The notes under the pieces: model-generated
What the model was told of the DNA's origin: nothing
The model's input: the letters and a program-made list of their open reading frames with translations, nothing else
The model's database searches: none
Shown: piece by piece, positions 15,764 through 23,316 of the stretch
How positions within the stretch are numbered: position 1 is the stretch's first letter
Layout of the letters: every line of letters starts with the position of its first letter
Position numbers and translations under genes: made by a program
Assembly (NCBI GenBank): GCA_964600075.1
Contig: CAZRIE010000059.1
Location: 1 to 25,817 of the forward strand
Reading direction: 5' to 3'
Origin: CAZRIE01 sp964600075
GTDB lineage: Bacteria > Bacteroidota > Bacteroidia > Flavobacteriales > Flavobacteriaceae
Length of the DNA stretch: 25,817 nucleotides

Positions 15764-16363
15764 ATGCCATTTATTGAAGAAAGCGATCTTTTAGAATTGC
15801 ACAAAGATATAGATAAGGCGCAGATTATTAATGAACGTCTTCTCGACCAAATAAAATTCAAGAATAAAGAGATTCGGAAGAATAAATTACAACGTAATAT
15901 ACTTGGAGGTATAACAGGACTCTTCTTGATAGGTGCCGTGATAGTTTTTTCATTTACTGCGGGCCGAAGTGTTTCCAACAACTTTGAAAGCCCCAGTAAT
16001 CTATTGGTTTCCATAGATAGTTTAGACGCCATTAAATCAAGAATAAATAACTTAAAACAACAAAATGAAGAGCTGAGTTTAGTGAGGGAGTTTTATCTTG
16101 CGAAAGAGTTTTTAGAAAAAGAAAAGATATATTCCGTTCAAGTGAAATCTTTTGTAGACAATAATATGACCCTTGCCTCTGAGGCCCTGACCAACACAAT
16201 GTTCGTAAAAACGAATCCTTTCTATTCGTATTCATTAGGTAATTTTGAAACTTTAGAAGAAGCCCAGAACTTTAGAAAACAACTGGTCGACATTGGCTTT
16301 TCAGATGCGTTTGTGGCATCTTATAAAGAAGGAAAACGAATTCAGATAGAAGATCCCAATTAA
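15764..16363 (+). CDS. Single-pass membrane protein with SPOR-like C-terminal domain
   Basis: A 199-residue hypothetical protein. A charged N-terminal region (1-45) is followed by one membrane helix (about 48-68, LGGITGLFLIGAVIVFSFTA), a coiled-coil-like stretch (about 80-115) and a C-terminal region (about 122-192) resembling a SPOR repeat: YSVQVKSF, then FYSYSLGNFETLEEAQNF and VDIGFSDAFVASY. SPOR domains usually bind denuded peptidoglycan glycan strands, so a periplasmic C-terminus is likely. Position just before menA, at the slot where I would expect menB, is unusual; it has no crotonase features. Its stop is one base before the menA start, implying co-transcription. Function unknown. Confidence 0.7.
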   Translation: MPFIEESDLLELHKDIDKAQIINERLLDQIKFKNKEIRKNKLQRNILGGITGLFLIGAVIVFSFTAGRSVSNNFESPSNLLVSIDSLDAIKSRINNLKQQNEELSLVREFYLAKEFLEKEKIYSVQVKSFVDNNMTLASEALTNTMFVKTNPFYSYSLGNFETLEEAQNFRKQLVDIGFSDAFVASYKEGKRIQIEDPN

Positions 16364-16364
16364 T

Positions 16365-17273
16365 TTGACGAAAATCAATTCCTGGTTAAATGCGGCCAGG
16401 CTAAGAACACTTCCGCTTTCTGTATCCGGGGTACTGGTAGGCACGGCACTTGCTAATTATTATGGTAAAAGTGATATTTCAATATTTATGCTTGCAATGT
16501 TTACTACAATAGGTTTTCAAATTACCTCAAACTTTGCCAATGATTATGGTGATGGGGTTAGGGGTACCGACAACGAAGATAGAATTGGCCCGAAGCGGGC
16601 ATTGCAAAGCGGTATTCTTACCAGAAAACATTTAAAACATGGTATCATTATTTCAATAGGAATTAATGTTATACTGGTAATTGCTTTGGTGTATTTCGCA
16701 TTTGGAATTGAAAATATATTTTATCCGATTTTGTTTTTGATACTAGGGGCTGCCAGTATTTGGGCGGCCATTACCTATACCGTTGGCAAATCGGCCTATG
16801 GTTATAGGGGTCTTGGAGATGTTTTTGTATTTCTTTTTTTCGGACTGTTGGCCGTAATGGGTTCTATGTTTCTATACACAAAATTTTTAACCATTATGGC
16901 CGTATTCCCAGCAATTGCCATTGGCCTGCTTAGTGTGGGGGTACTAAATCTAAACAATCTACGGGACCATGACTCTGACAAGAAAGCACGAAAGAACACC
17001 TTCGTAGTAATTATAGGTTTCGCCATGGGAAAAATTTATCATTATGTGCTGTTGCTTTTAGCATTTTTGAGTATTCTCGTATTTACTGTCTTAAGCTTCA
17101 GAGGATGGCTGACGATGTTGCCGCTATTGGCATTTACACCTATTTTCTTTCATTTAAAAAGAATATATCATACAAATAAACCAGATTTAATCGACCCTGA
17201 GCTAAAGAAACTTGCCTTAAGTACGTTTCTTTTGGCCTTACTGATTTACATCAGTTGTAATATTTTTTTGTAA
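16365..17273 (+). CDS. menA: 1,4-dihydroxy-2-naphthoate polyprenyltransferase
   Basis: A 302-residue UbiA-family integral membrane enzyme that prenylates and decarboxylates 1,4-dihydroxy-2-naphthoate to demethylmenaquinone. The first Asp-rich motif is NDYGDGVRGTDNED (59-72), and the second is in NLNNLRDHDSDKKARKNT (about 194-211). Hydrophobic segments fit eight or nine membrane helices. The start is TTG at 16365, one base after the preceding stop; MTKINSWLNAARLRTLPLSV is a normal MenA N-terminus and no ATG fits. The next gene starts 21 bp downstream, so the response regulator may be on the same transcript. Confidence 0.94.
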   Translation: MTKINSWLNAARLRTLPLSVSGVLVGTALANYYGKSDISIFMLAMFTTIGFQITSNFANDYGDGVRGTDNEDRIGPKRALQSGILTRKHLKHGIIISIGINVILVIALVYFAFGIENIFYPILFLILGAASIWAAITYTVGKSAYGYRGLGDVFVFLFFGLLAVMGSMFLYTKFLTIMAVFPAIAIGLLSVGVLNLNNLRDHDSDKKARKNTFVVIIGFAMGKIYHYVLLLLAFLSILVFTVLSFRGWLTMLPLLAFTPIFFHLKRIYHTNKPDLIDPELKKLALSTFLLALLIYISCNIFL

Positions 17274-17294
17274 TTTTAAAAATAAACCTACTAA

Positions 17295-18056
17295 ATGGCA
17301 CCCAACTTAGAACAACCAATCAGAATTCTTATTGTAGAAGACAACGTTATTATTGCCGATGATATGCAATCAATGCTCGAAGAGATCGGGTACGAAATCG
17401 TTGACAATGTCATTGTCTATGAACAAGCCGTAGAAGTGTTGAAAAACCAACACGTAGACCTTGTTCTGATTGATATTATTTTGGCATCTGACAAAACCGG
17501 TATCGACTTGGGCAAGCATATTCGAGAGAATTATGATATGCCCTTCATATTTGTCACTTCGAACTCTGATAGGGCAACAGTTGAAAATGCAAAAACCGTA
17601 AAACCTAACGGCTATTTGGTAAAGCCTTTTGAGCAACAAGATTTATATACATCTATTGAAATTGCACTTTCGAATTTTACCCGTTCTGATAAATCAGCCG
17701 GTATAACAGAAAGTAACGATGATGTCCCTATGTCTAATAAAGTCTTAAAAGACTCTATTTTTGTAAAAAAACAGCACCTTTATTACCGAATACAATTCAG
17801 TGATATTCGATTCATCAAGGCCGACAATGTATATTTAGAGGTGAATACCGTAGATAAAAAGTTTTTGGTACGTTCTCCTCTCAAAGACTATTTAGAAAAA
17901 TTACCAAAAAATAAGTTCTATAGGGCCCATAAATCGTACATCGTAAATGTCGATCATATCGACGCCATTAATTCCAAGGACATTATGATTAAAGATACCT
18001 TAATACCTATTTCAAAGGATTTTAAGGAATTTATCATTTCAGCTATGAACTCATAA
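17295..18056 (+). CDS. LytTR-family response regulator
   Basis: A 253-residue response regulator. The receiver domain (about 8-125) has acidic Glu15-Asp16, phosphoacceptor Asp60 in LVLIDIIL, Thr88 in FVTSN and Lys110 in YLVKPF. The C-terminal LytTR DNA-binding domain (about 150-250) contains IRFIKADNVYLEV, PLKDYLEKLP and FYRAHKSYIVNVDHI. It lies 21 bp after menA and 662 bp before a HisKA_2 kinase on the same strand. Flavobacteria often pair LytTR regulators with HisKA_2 or His_kinase sensors, so these are probable partners (inference). The regulon is unknown; LytTR proteins bind direct repeats. A long inverted repeat follows the stop codon. Confidence 0.93.
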   Translation: MAPNLEQPIRILIVEDNVIIADDMQSMLEEIGYEIVDNVIVYEQAVEVLKNQHVDLVLIDIILASDKTGIDLGKHIRENYDMPFIFVTSNSDRATVENAKTVKPNGYLVKPFEQQDLYTSIEIALSNFTRSDKSAGITESNDDVPMSNKVLKDSIFVKKQHLYYRIQFSDIRFIKADNVYLEVNTVDKKFLVRSPLKDYLEKLPKNKFYRAHKSYIVNVDHIDAINSKDIMIKDTLIPISKDFKEFIISAMNS

Positions 18057-18062
18057 ACTGAA

Positions 18063-18117
18063 ATATATGCAATAGAAAAGGGGGGGGCAAATGCATCCCC
18101 TTTTCTATTGCATATAT
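18063..18117. terminator. Long perfect inverted repeat, probable terminator of the response-regulator gene
   Basis: Two arms of 21 nt (18063-18083 and 18097-18117) are exact reverse complements around a 13-nt loop containing GCAAATGC, which could pair further. The stem has an A4G4/C4T4 core, so a U-tract (TTTTCTATT) lies in its 3' arm, but no T-run follows it. The G-run is eight long (18080-18087) against only four C, so pairing can slip. It begins six bases after the stop codon. Confidence 0.6.
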
Positions 18118-18267
18118 CAGAATTAACATACTTTACTACAAGTTTAGCGTGATTCACAACAATATTTTCGTATTTGCCCTTTATTAAGGTAGTTTAGGCG
18201 AGTAATATTGATAAGGGTATTACAACAAAAATGTCAATAATTTTTCATTTTCATATAGTGTTCTCAT

Positions 18268-18302
18268 AAAAGAGCCTTTTCGTAAAAGATAGGGCTCTTT
18301 TT
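18268..18302. terminator. Orphan terminator-like hairpin
   Basis: AAAAGAGCC (18268-18276) pairs with GGCTCTTTT (18293-18301), with a second TTTT/AAAA pairing possible inside the loop, and T bases 18298-18302 close it. No gene ends just upstream on the plus strand; the A/T symmetry would let it work in both directions. Confidence 0.6.
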
Positions 18303-18438
18303 AGTTTGTAATTTGACCGCCGAAAAAAGGAATGAGATCATTTTCAAAAATTGGCACGGTTAAACGTTCCACAAGAGTTTTAACAACATAAAACCGCAAT
18401 TACACAACAATATTCGCTCAAGGTAGTTTTACATGTTA

Positions 18439-18446
18439 TATTTTTG
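18439..18446 (+). promoter_or_regulatory. Consensus -7 box upstream of a foldable RNA segment
   Basis: TATTTTTG matches TAnnTTTG. The predicted transcript would start near 18450, about 270 bp ahead of the kinase start and before the structured segment at 18469-18556. No clear -33 TTG is seen. Confidence 0.4.
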
Positions 18447-18460
18447 AATTACACTGAGTT

Positions 18461-18556
18461 ATGCTTGCAGGGAGACGGTTGGGCCGTTTTAGAAAAACTG
18501 TGGTACGCGCCTTGTAGCTCCCTTCCATTTGAAAATCTTAGGATGGTCGATAAGGG
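18461..18556 (+). ncRNA. Candidate structured RNA or leader with an 18-codon ORF
   Basis: AGGGAG (18469-18474) can pair with CTCCCT (18518-18523), enclosing hairpin ACGG/CCGT (18475-18478 with 18484-18487). Alternatively CCCTTCCAT (18520-18528) can pair with ATGG (18543-18546) and AAGGG (18552-18556). The two folds exclude each other. ATG at 18461 opens an 18-codon frame, MLAGRRLGRFRKTVVRAL, rich in arginine and ending at 18517. No known RNA family was recognised. It could be chance structure. Confidence 0.25.
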
Positions 18557-18689
18557 ATAGGCAAACAACGAAAAAAGAACCTAATGAGAACTCTAAATAT
18601 TGCGAAACAACTTTATAGTTTTCTTATTATTTAAGCCAAACAAGTACATGGACTCTAGCAAAAGTTTAGTAAGATATTGATTTTTAATA

Positions 18690-18697
18690 TACTTTTG
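18690..18697 (+). promoter_or_regulatory. -7 box of the histidine kinase gene
   Basis: TACTTTTG matches TAnnTTTG, 21 bp before ATG 18719. It lies inside the N-terminal extension that would start at TTG 18677, so it supports the ATG. Confidence 0.5.
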
Positions 18698-18718
18698 GAT
18701 TTAGTTCCTTTCCCCGAC

Positions 18719-20689
18719 ATGAAAAAATTTAGCAAGAACGCTTTATTACTTTTAATAGGTTTTTTAATTACGACTTCTGCAATCGCGCAAGAAGAGGAAG
18801 CCGATGATCAGAGTCTGTTTAGCAAATTTCAAGATTTGGAATCTGCCGATGATCAGCTTAATTTCTTTTTTAACGCTACCGACCTTTATCGCGAAACATC
18901 CACTTACGATTGGCTTGATCTGATAAAAATAAAATATCTTAATCCAGCTATAAAAAATGAGGATGCCTCAAAAGTAGAAAAGTACAAACTCATTCAATCG
19001 AGAATTTATTATGATCTAGGTGATTACGACAAAAGCCTTGCGATATCAAAAGAACTCTATTCTAACATTGAAAATCTAGAAATATACATAACATCAAAAT
19101 TGTTGGACCTCATGGACGACAATTACGGTCAATTGACCATGTACCCAGAACAGATAGATATTCGTAAGGAAAAAAGGGAGTTAGGTATCACCAATAATGT
19201 TGCTTTTTATGATATTTACGCCAACTTGGGTATGTACCGAAAAGCTTGGCAAGATTATATAGATAATGTAAAAAAGACAATCGAAGACGATGACTATCAG
19301 GCACAGGCCGTCTACTATAATAATTTAGGAAACTATCTGCGTATGGACGGTTCGGTGGCTACCGCGTTAAGCAACTGCAAAAAGGCTAGATCATTCGCAG
19401 AGGTATATTTAGCAGATGTGACCAGAAAAAAATTGGATGAGGACATTTGGGAAGCCAAATTACTTATAGGTGTTATCCAAGGTAATATTGGCAAATGTCA
19501 TGTACAACTCAAACAATATGAAGAGGCTATAAGCCATTTGGAAGAATCCATAAAGACGATTAAAGAAATTGATAGGGGAGTATACGCCTCTGAAATCACT
19601 GAAAATAGCTTAGCGATTTCTGAATGTTATTTGCAATTGGAAAACTACGCGAAGGCGACCGATTATCTAAGTGACAATCTACAGACAAAATCCACCGAAA
19701 ACATTCTTCGCAAAAACAGGTTATTGGCGTTATACTATGATAAAACGGCTGATTTTAAAAATGCGGTATTCTATTTAAAACGAAATATTAATGTTCGAGA
19801 TTCAGTAGACAAAAAAGACTCCGAGTTGCGTAAACAGCAATTGGCAGCGGTAATGGGGCAAAACTTAGATTATTCGAACGACATGTTAGCCGAACAGCGA
19901 GAGGCGCTGGAAGCGTCAAAACGTGATATGTTAGCAGCGGATAAGAGAAACAGTCTTGTTCTGATTTCTTTGTTGTTTACACTTTTAGGTTTTGCAGGTC
20001 TGGTTTACGCATATCTGAAAAGTATAAAGAACCAAAGACTTATCGCCGAGCAGAAGTATATTATCGAAAACTCGCTGGTTGAAAAAGATTCCCTACTCAA
20101 GGAAATTCATCATAGGGTAAAAAACAATCTGCAAATGGTATCTAGCTTATTGAGCCTTCAAACTAAAAATACGAGAAGCAAAGCTGCAATAGAGGCCTTG
20201 GAAGAAGGTAAGAGTAGGGTAAAGGCAATGGCGCTCATACATCAGAAACTATATCAGAACGAAGATCTTTCCGTAATCGAAATGCAGAGCTACATCGAGA
20301 GCTTGATTAATAGTGTGCAATCGGTCTACAAAAAAGGCGGTCATAACATCAATATAACAATCGATGCCGAAGGTGTAGAATTGGATATTGATAGGGCCAT
20401 ACCCTTTGGACTAATACTCAACGAACTGGTTTCTAATTCTTTTAAGTATGCCTTTCCGGACGATGATGAAAACGGCAAAATATATATCCATATTAGAAAA
20501 ATCGATGAAAAAGATGGTTATTTCGAGTACTCCGATAATGGTATTGGTCTACCTGAAGACACCGAAGAACGTGCGAGTTCATCAATGGGCATTAGGCTTA
20601 TGAATCGTTTGGCCAATCAATTGCAGACCACATTGAATATTGATAAGAATGCGAATGATGGCGTTCGATATTGGTTCAATTTTAAATAA
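18719..20689 (+). CDS. HisKA_2 sensor histidine kinase with periplasmic TPR-like repeats
   Basis: A 656-residue membrane sensor kinase. A cleavable signal peptide (1-23, ending AIA before Gln) leads to a helical region with TPR-like repeats (about 85-370; YYNNLGNYLRM and NIGKCHVQLKQYEEAISHLEESI are examples). Then come a coiled coil, one membrane helix (about 411-432), the HisKA_2 phosphoacceptor segment EIHHRVKNNLQMVSSLLSLQ (His464/His465), and an HATPase domain with N-box LNELVSNSFKYAF (567-579) and DNGIGLP (606-612). A 14-residue longer frame from TTG 18677 would bury the signal peptide and overlap a -7 box, so ATG 18719 is used. TPR-HisKA_2 kinases are common in Bacteroidota. The partner is probably the LytTR regulator upstream; the signal is unknown. 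Confidence 0.92.
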   Translation: MKKFSKNALLLLIGFLITTSAIAQEEEADDQSLFSKFQDLESADDQLNFFFNATDLYRETSTYDWLDLIKIKYLNPAIKNEDASKVEKYKLIQSRIYYDLGDYDKSLAISKELYSNIENLEIYITSKLLDLMDDNYGQLTMYPEQIDIRKEKRELGITNNVAFYDIYANLGMYRKAWQDYIDNVKKTIEDDDYQAQAVYYNNLGNYLRMDGSVATALSNCKKARSFAEVYLADVTRKKLDEDIWEAKLLIGVIQGNIGKCHVQLKQYEEAISHLEESIKTIKEIDRGVYASEITENSLAISECYLQLENYAKATDYLSDNLQTKSTENILRKNRLLALYYDKTADFKNAVFYLKRNINVRDSVDKKDSELRKQQLAAVMGQNLDYSNDMLAEQREALEASKRDMLAADKRNSLVLISLLFTLLGFAGLVYAYLKSIKNQRLIAEQKYIIENSLVEKDSLLKEIHHRVKNNLQMVSSLLSLQTKNTRSKAAIEALEEGKSRVKAMALIHQKLYQNEDLSVIEMQSYIESLINSVQSVYKKGGHNINITIDAEGVELDIDRAIPFGLILNELVSNSFKYAFPDDDENGKIYIHIRKIDEKDGYFEYSDNGIGLPEDTEERASSSMGIRLMNRLANQLQTTLNIDKNANDGVRYWFNFK

Positions 20690-20694
20690 ATACC

Positions 20695-20748
20695 CTTCAA
20701 ATTAATAAAATGAGTTGCTTAAATTTGAAGTGAACCGTAAACTTCAAA
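20695..20748 (+). promoter_or_regulatory. Promoter region with inverted repeats before the UPF0173 gene
   Basis: TAAATTTG (20720-20727) matches TAnnTTTG, 23 bp before ATG 20751. CTTCAAATT (20695-20703) is an inverted repeat of AATTTGAAG (20722-20730), which covers part of the box. A second CTTCAAA (20742-20748) can pair with TTTGAAG (20724-20730). It may be an operator; no regulator is implicated. Confidence 0.45.
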
Positions 20749-20750
20749 AA

Positions 20751-21431
20751 ATGCAAATTCAATTTTTAGGCCACGCATCTTTCTATATTGAAACCAATAA
20801 GGCCAAACTACTTATAGACCCTTTCATTTCGGGTAATGAAAAAGCCACTGGTATAATCGATTTAGCCGCTTTGAAACCAGATTATATATTGGTGACCCAT
20901 GCACACCAAGACCATACTTTAGATGTTGAAGAAATCGCAAAAAGGTCTGGGGCGACTATTATTAGCAACTACGAAATCACCAATCATTTTGGGGCAAAAG
21001 AACTAAAAGTACACCCTATGAATCACGGTGGCAACTGGAAATTCAATTTTGGAAACGTAAAATATGTGAACGCCATCCATACCTCTTCTTTTTCCGACGG
21101 ATCTTATGGCGGCCAACCAGGTGGGTTCGTTATTTCTGCCGATGACAAGAATATTTACATTGCAGGCGATACGGCTTTAACAATGGATATGAAATTAATA
21201 CCTATGAGTACTAAGCTCGATTTAGCTATTTTACCGATCGGCGATAATTTTACCATGGGAATCGACGACGCTATTATCGCTTCCGATTTTGTAGAATGCG
21301 ACAACGTACTAGGTTGTCATTATGATACTTTCGGTTATATCGAGATTGACCATATTGAAGCAGTTGGTAAATTTGAAAAGGAAAGTAAGACATTGCATCT
21401 GCTGGCTATCGGGGAGTCTCTTACTATGTGA
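20751..21431 (+). CDS. UPF0173 metal-dependent hydrolase (metallo-beta-lactamase fold)
   Basis: A 226-residue cytoplasmic metallo-beta-lactamase-fold protein of the UPF0173/YtkL-like family. MQIQFLGHASFYIE is the standard N-terminus. The metal motif HxHxDH is THAHQDH, and further ligand segments are IAGDTALTMDM and GCHYDTFGYI near the C-terminus. The substrate is unknown. The frame extends 12 codons further upstream to TTG 20715, but that extension covers the consensus -7 box and lacks family similarity, so ATG 20751 is chosen. It is convergent with the SDR gene, overlapping it by 8 bp. The family is a recurring member of flavobacterial men clusters (recalled), though no men role is established. 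Confidence 0.88.
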   Translation: MQIQFLGHASFYIETNKAKLLIDPFISGNEKATGIIDLAALKPDYILVTHAHQDHTLDVEEIAKRSGATIISNYEITNHFGAKELKVHPMNHGGNWKFNFGNVKYVNAIHTSSFSDGSYGGQPGGFVISADDKNIYIAGDTALTMDMKLIPMSTKLDLAILPIGDNFTMGIDDAIIASDFVECDNVLGCHYDTFGYIEIDHIEAVGKFEKESKTLHLLAIGESLTM

Positions 21432-22218
21432 CCTCACTCTTGAGCACCACACGGTGTAGCAACTTTGGAAATAGTCGTTTTAGGTATATCGCAAAGGTTT
21501 CCTTTCCACCGAGGTAGACTTCGAAATTTCTTTTTTCTATGGCACGTATTATTTTATGGGAGAGAATTTTAGTGCTCATGCCGTTCGCGGTTGCACTATC
21601 TTCTTGATTTTGCGAAGTTCCATCACCTGTGAGGGCATTCTTGGCAATGTTTGTCTGAACAAAGCCTGGACAGATTAACGTAACTGCGACGCCATCTTTT
21701 TCATGTTCCATTCGTAATACATCGAAAAAGCCATGTAGCGCATGTTTGGCACCACAATATCCGGAACGCAATGGGGAACCGAATTTCCCCATAAGACTGG
21801 TAACGGTTACAAAGTGGCCGTTCTGTTGCATTATAAAATGAGGAAGTAGGGCTTTTGTCAAGGCTACGGTACCTAAATAATTGACATCCATTAATTTCTT
21901 GTAGACTTCAAAATCGGTATCCACAATATAAGAGCGTTGGCTGATTCCCGCGTTATTGATCAAGATTTCTATGGTCCCGAAGCTAGCAATTGCTTCTTTT
22001 ACTTTTACGGCCATGGCTCCATAATTTTCAAGGTCTAAAGGGATTACCTTTACAAAATCGGAATTATGACATTTGTTCTTGACCTCTTGCAAAGCTGCTT
22101 CGTTTCGAGATGAAATAATCAACTTGCAACGCATATTGTTAAGTTCGTAAGTCAATGCCTCCCCAATTCCAGAAGAAGCTCCTGTAATCCATATCGTTTT
22201 TTTAGCGATGCTTTCCAT
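21424..22218 (-). CDS. Short-chain dehydrogenase/reductase
   Basis: A 264-residue NAD(P)-dependent oxidoreductase with the classical SDR layout: the nucleotide-binding TGASSGIG (12-19), NNAG (88-91), and the catalytic triad Ser141 in VTVTSLMG, Tyr154 and Lys158 in YCGAKHA. It resembles the DHRS7-like group of bacterial SDRs. The C-terminal end (about 235-264) is basic and hydrophobic, with YLKRLFPKLLHRVV, possibly membrane-associating. It is the only minus-strand gene within the men region, 45 bp divergent from menC and convergent with the UPF0173 gene. Substrate unknown. Confidence 0.9.
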   Translation of the reverse strand: MESIAKKTIWITGASSGIGEALTYELNNMRCKLIISSRNEAALQEVKNKCHNSDFVKVIPLDLENYGAMAVKVKEAIASFGTIEILINNAGISQRSYIVDTDFEVYKKLMDVNYLGTVALTKALLPHFIMQQNGHFVTVTSLMGKFGSPLRSGYCGAKHALHGFFDVLRMEHEKDGVAVTLICPGFVQTNIAKNALTGDGTSQNQEDSATANGMSTKILSHKIIRAIEKRNFEVYLGGKETFAIYLKRLFPKLLHRVVLKSEVT

Positions 22219-22245
22219 TTCGATGATTTATGCCCAAAATATAGC

Positions 22246-22253
22246 TAAATTTG
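22246..22253 (+). promoter_or_regulatory. -7 box of menC
   Basis: TAAATTTG matches TAnnTTTG in the 45-bp gap between the divergent SDR and menC genes, ten bases before ATG 22264. The leader would be only a few bases long. Confidence 0.5.
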
Positions 22254-22263
22254 GTTTCATTGT

Positions 22264-23316
22264 ATGCAGGCCAACTATAAAAAATACGTTTTAGACTTCA
22301 AACACCCCAGCGGTACGTCTCGTGGAGTGCTTACCCAAAAAGATACTTGGTTCTTGATTTTACAGAAAAATGGGAGATATGGTATCGGGGAATGTGGACT
22401 TCTAAAAGGATTAAGCTTTGATAACATTTTCGAATATGAGGCAAAACTAAAATGGACCTGCGACAATATTCAACTGGGTAAAAACACACTTTGGGATGCA
22501 CTTCAGGAATTTCCTAGTATACAATTCGGTGTTGAACAGGCCTTTTTATCGTTAGAAGCTGAAAAACCTTTCGAACTTTTCTCATCCGATTTTGTCGAAA
22601 AAGAAAGTCCAATACTCATCAACGGATTGATTTGGATGGGTGACGAAGGTTTTATGCATGAACAGATAGCCCAAAAGTTAGCCGAGGGCTTCGGTTGTAT
22701 TAAAATGAAGATTGGTGCAATAGACTTTGATTCCGAAATATCTTTGTTGGAATCCATCAGAAAGAAATATGACAAATTCGAAATTGAACTTCGAGTAGAT
22801 GCAAACGGAGCTTTTGATCCTAAGAGAGCTTTAGATAAACTACGTACTTTATCCCAATACGATTTGCATTCCATTGAACAGCCTATTGAACGGGGCAATA
22901 CCCTAGAAATGAAAAGGCTATGTAAAAATACGCCTCTACCTATCGCTTTGGATGAAGAATTGATAGGCATTTTCGATGTAACGAAAAAGAGAGAATTGCT
23001 ACTAACCATTCGACCTCAGCACATTATTATCAAGCCAAGTCTGGTAGGTGGTTACAAAGGCAGTACTGAATGGATAGAATTGGCCAAGCAACTAAATATC
23101 GGTTGGTGGGTAACAAGTGCTCTTGAAAGCAATATCGGCCTCAACGCCATTGCACAGTGGACGTACACCTTAGAAAACAGCATGCCCCAGGGGCTGGGAA
23201 CAGGTGAGCTTTACGCGAATAATTTTGAAAGCCCACTCACTGTATCAAACGGACAACTGTTTTGTAGGAAAGATAAAAACTGGAAAACTGACTTAATACA
23301 AGAATTATGTACATAG
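22264..23316 (+). CDS. menC: o-Succinylbenzoate synthase
   Basis: A 350-residue enolase-superfamily enzyme that dehydrates SHCHC to o-succinylbenzoate. The catalytic lysines lie in KMKIG (Lys147, Lys149); the metal ligands are Asp179 in RVDANGAF, Glu205 in SIEQPI and Asp230 in ALDEEL; and Lys257 in IIKPSLVGG is the opposite acid/base. The motif order and spacing fit MenC of the muconate-lactonizing subgroup. N-acylamino acid racemases share this fold, but the flanking men genes settle the call. It overlaps the CPBP gene by 10 bp, implying translational coupling. Confidence 0.93.
   Translation: MQANYKKYVLDFKHPSGTSRGVLTQKDTWFLILQKNGRYGIGECGLLKGLSFDNIFEYEAKLKWTCDNIQLGKNTLWDALQEFPSIQFGVEQAFLSLEAEKPFELFSSDFVEKESPILINGLIWMGDEGFMHEQIAQKLAEGFGCIKMKIGAIDFDSEISLLESIRKKYDKFEIELRVDANGAFDPKRALDKLRTLSQYDLHSIEQPIERGNTLEMKRLCKNTPLPIALDEELIGIFDVTKKRELLLTIRPQHIIIKPSLVGGYKGSTEWIELAKQLNIGWWVTSALESNIGLNAIAQWTYTLENSMPQGLGTGELYANNFESPLTVSNGQLFCRKDKNWKTDLIQELCT

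Larger units (their letters stand above)
18057..18718. other. 662-bp non-coding region between response regulator and kinase genes
   Basis: This is the only long gene-free stretch. From left to right it holds a 21-bp perfect inverted repeat (18063-18117), an orphan terminator-like hairpin (18268-18302), a consensus -7 box (18439-18446), a segment with potential RNA structure and an 18-codon ORF (about 18452-18556), and the kinase's own -7 box (18690-18697). No conserved protein could be read in either strand. Confidence 0.7.

Noticed and set aside
15764..16363. Could the gene before menA be a divergent menB?
   Set aside because: It has a membrane helix and a SPOR-like end, and no crotonase oxyanion-hole motifs.
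18677..18718. TTG start extending the histidine kinase by 14 codons
   Set aside because: It would bury the signal peptide and includes a -7 box; ATG 18719 begins a normal leader.
20715..20750. TTG start extending the UPF0173 protein by 12 codons
   Set aside because: The extension overlaps the -7 box and has no family similarity.
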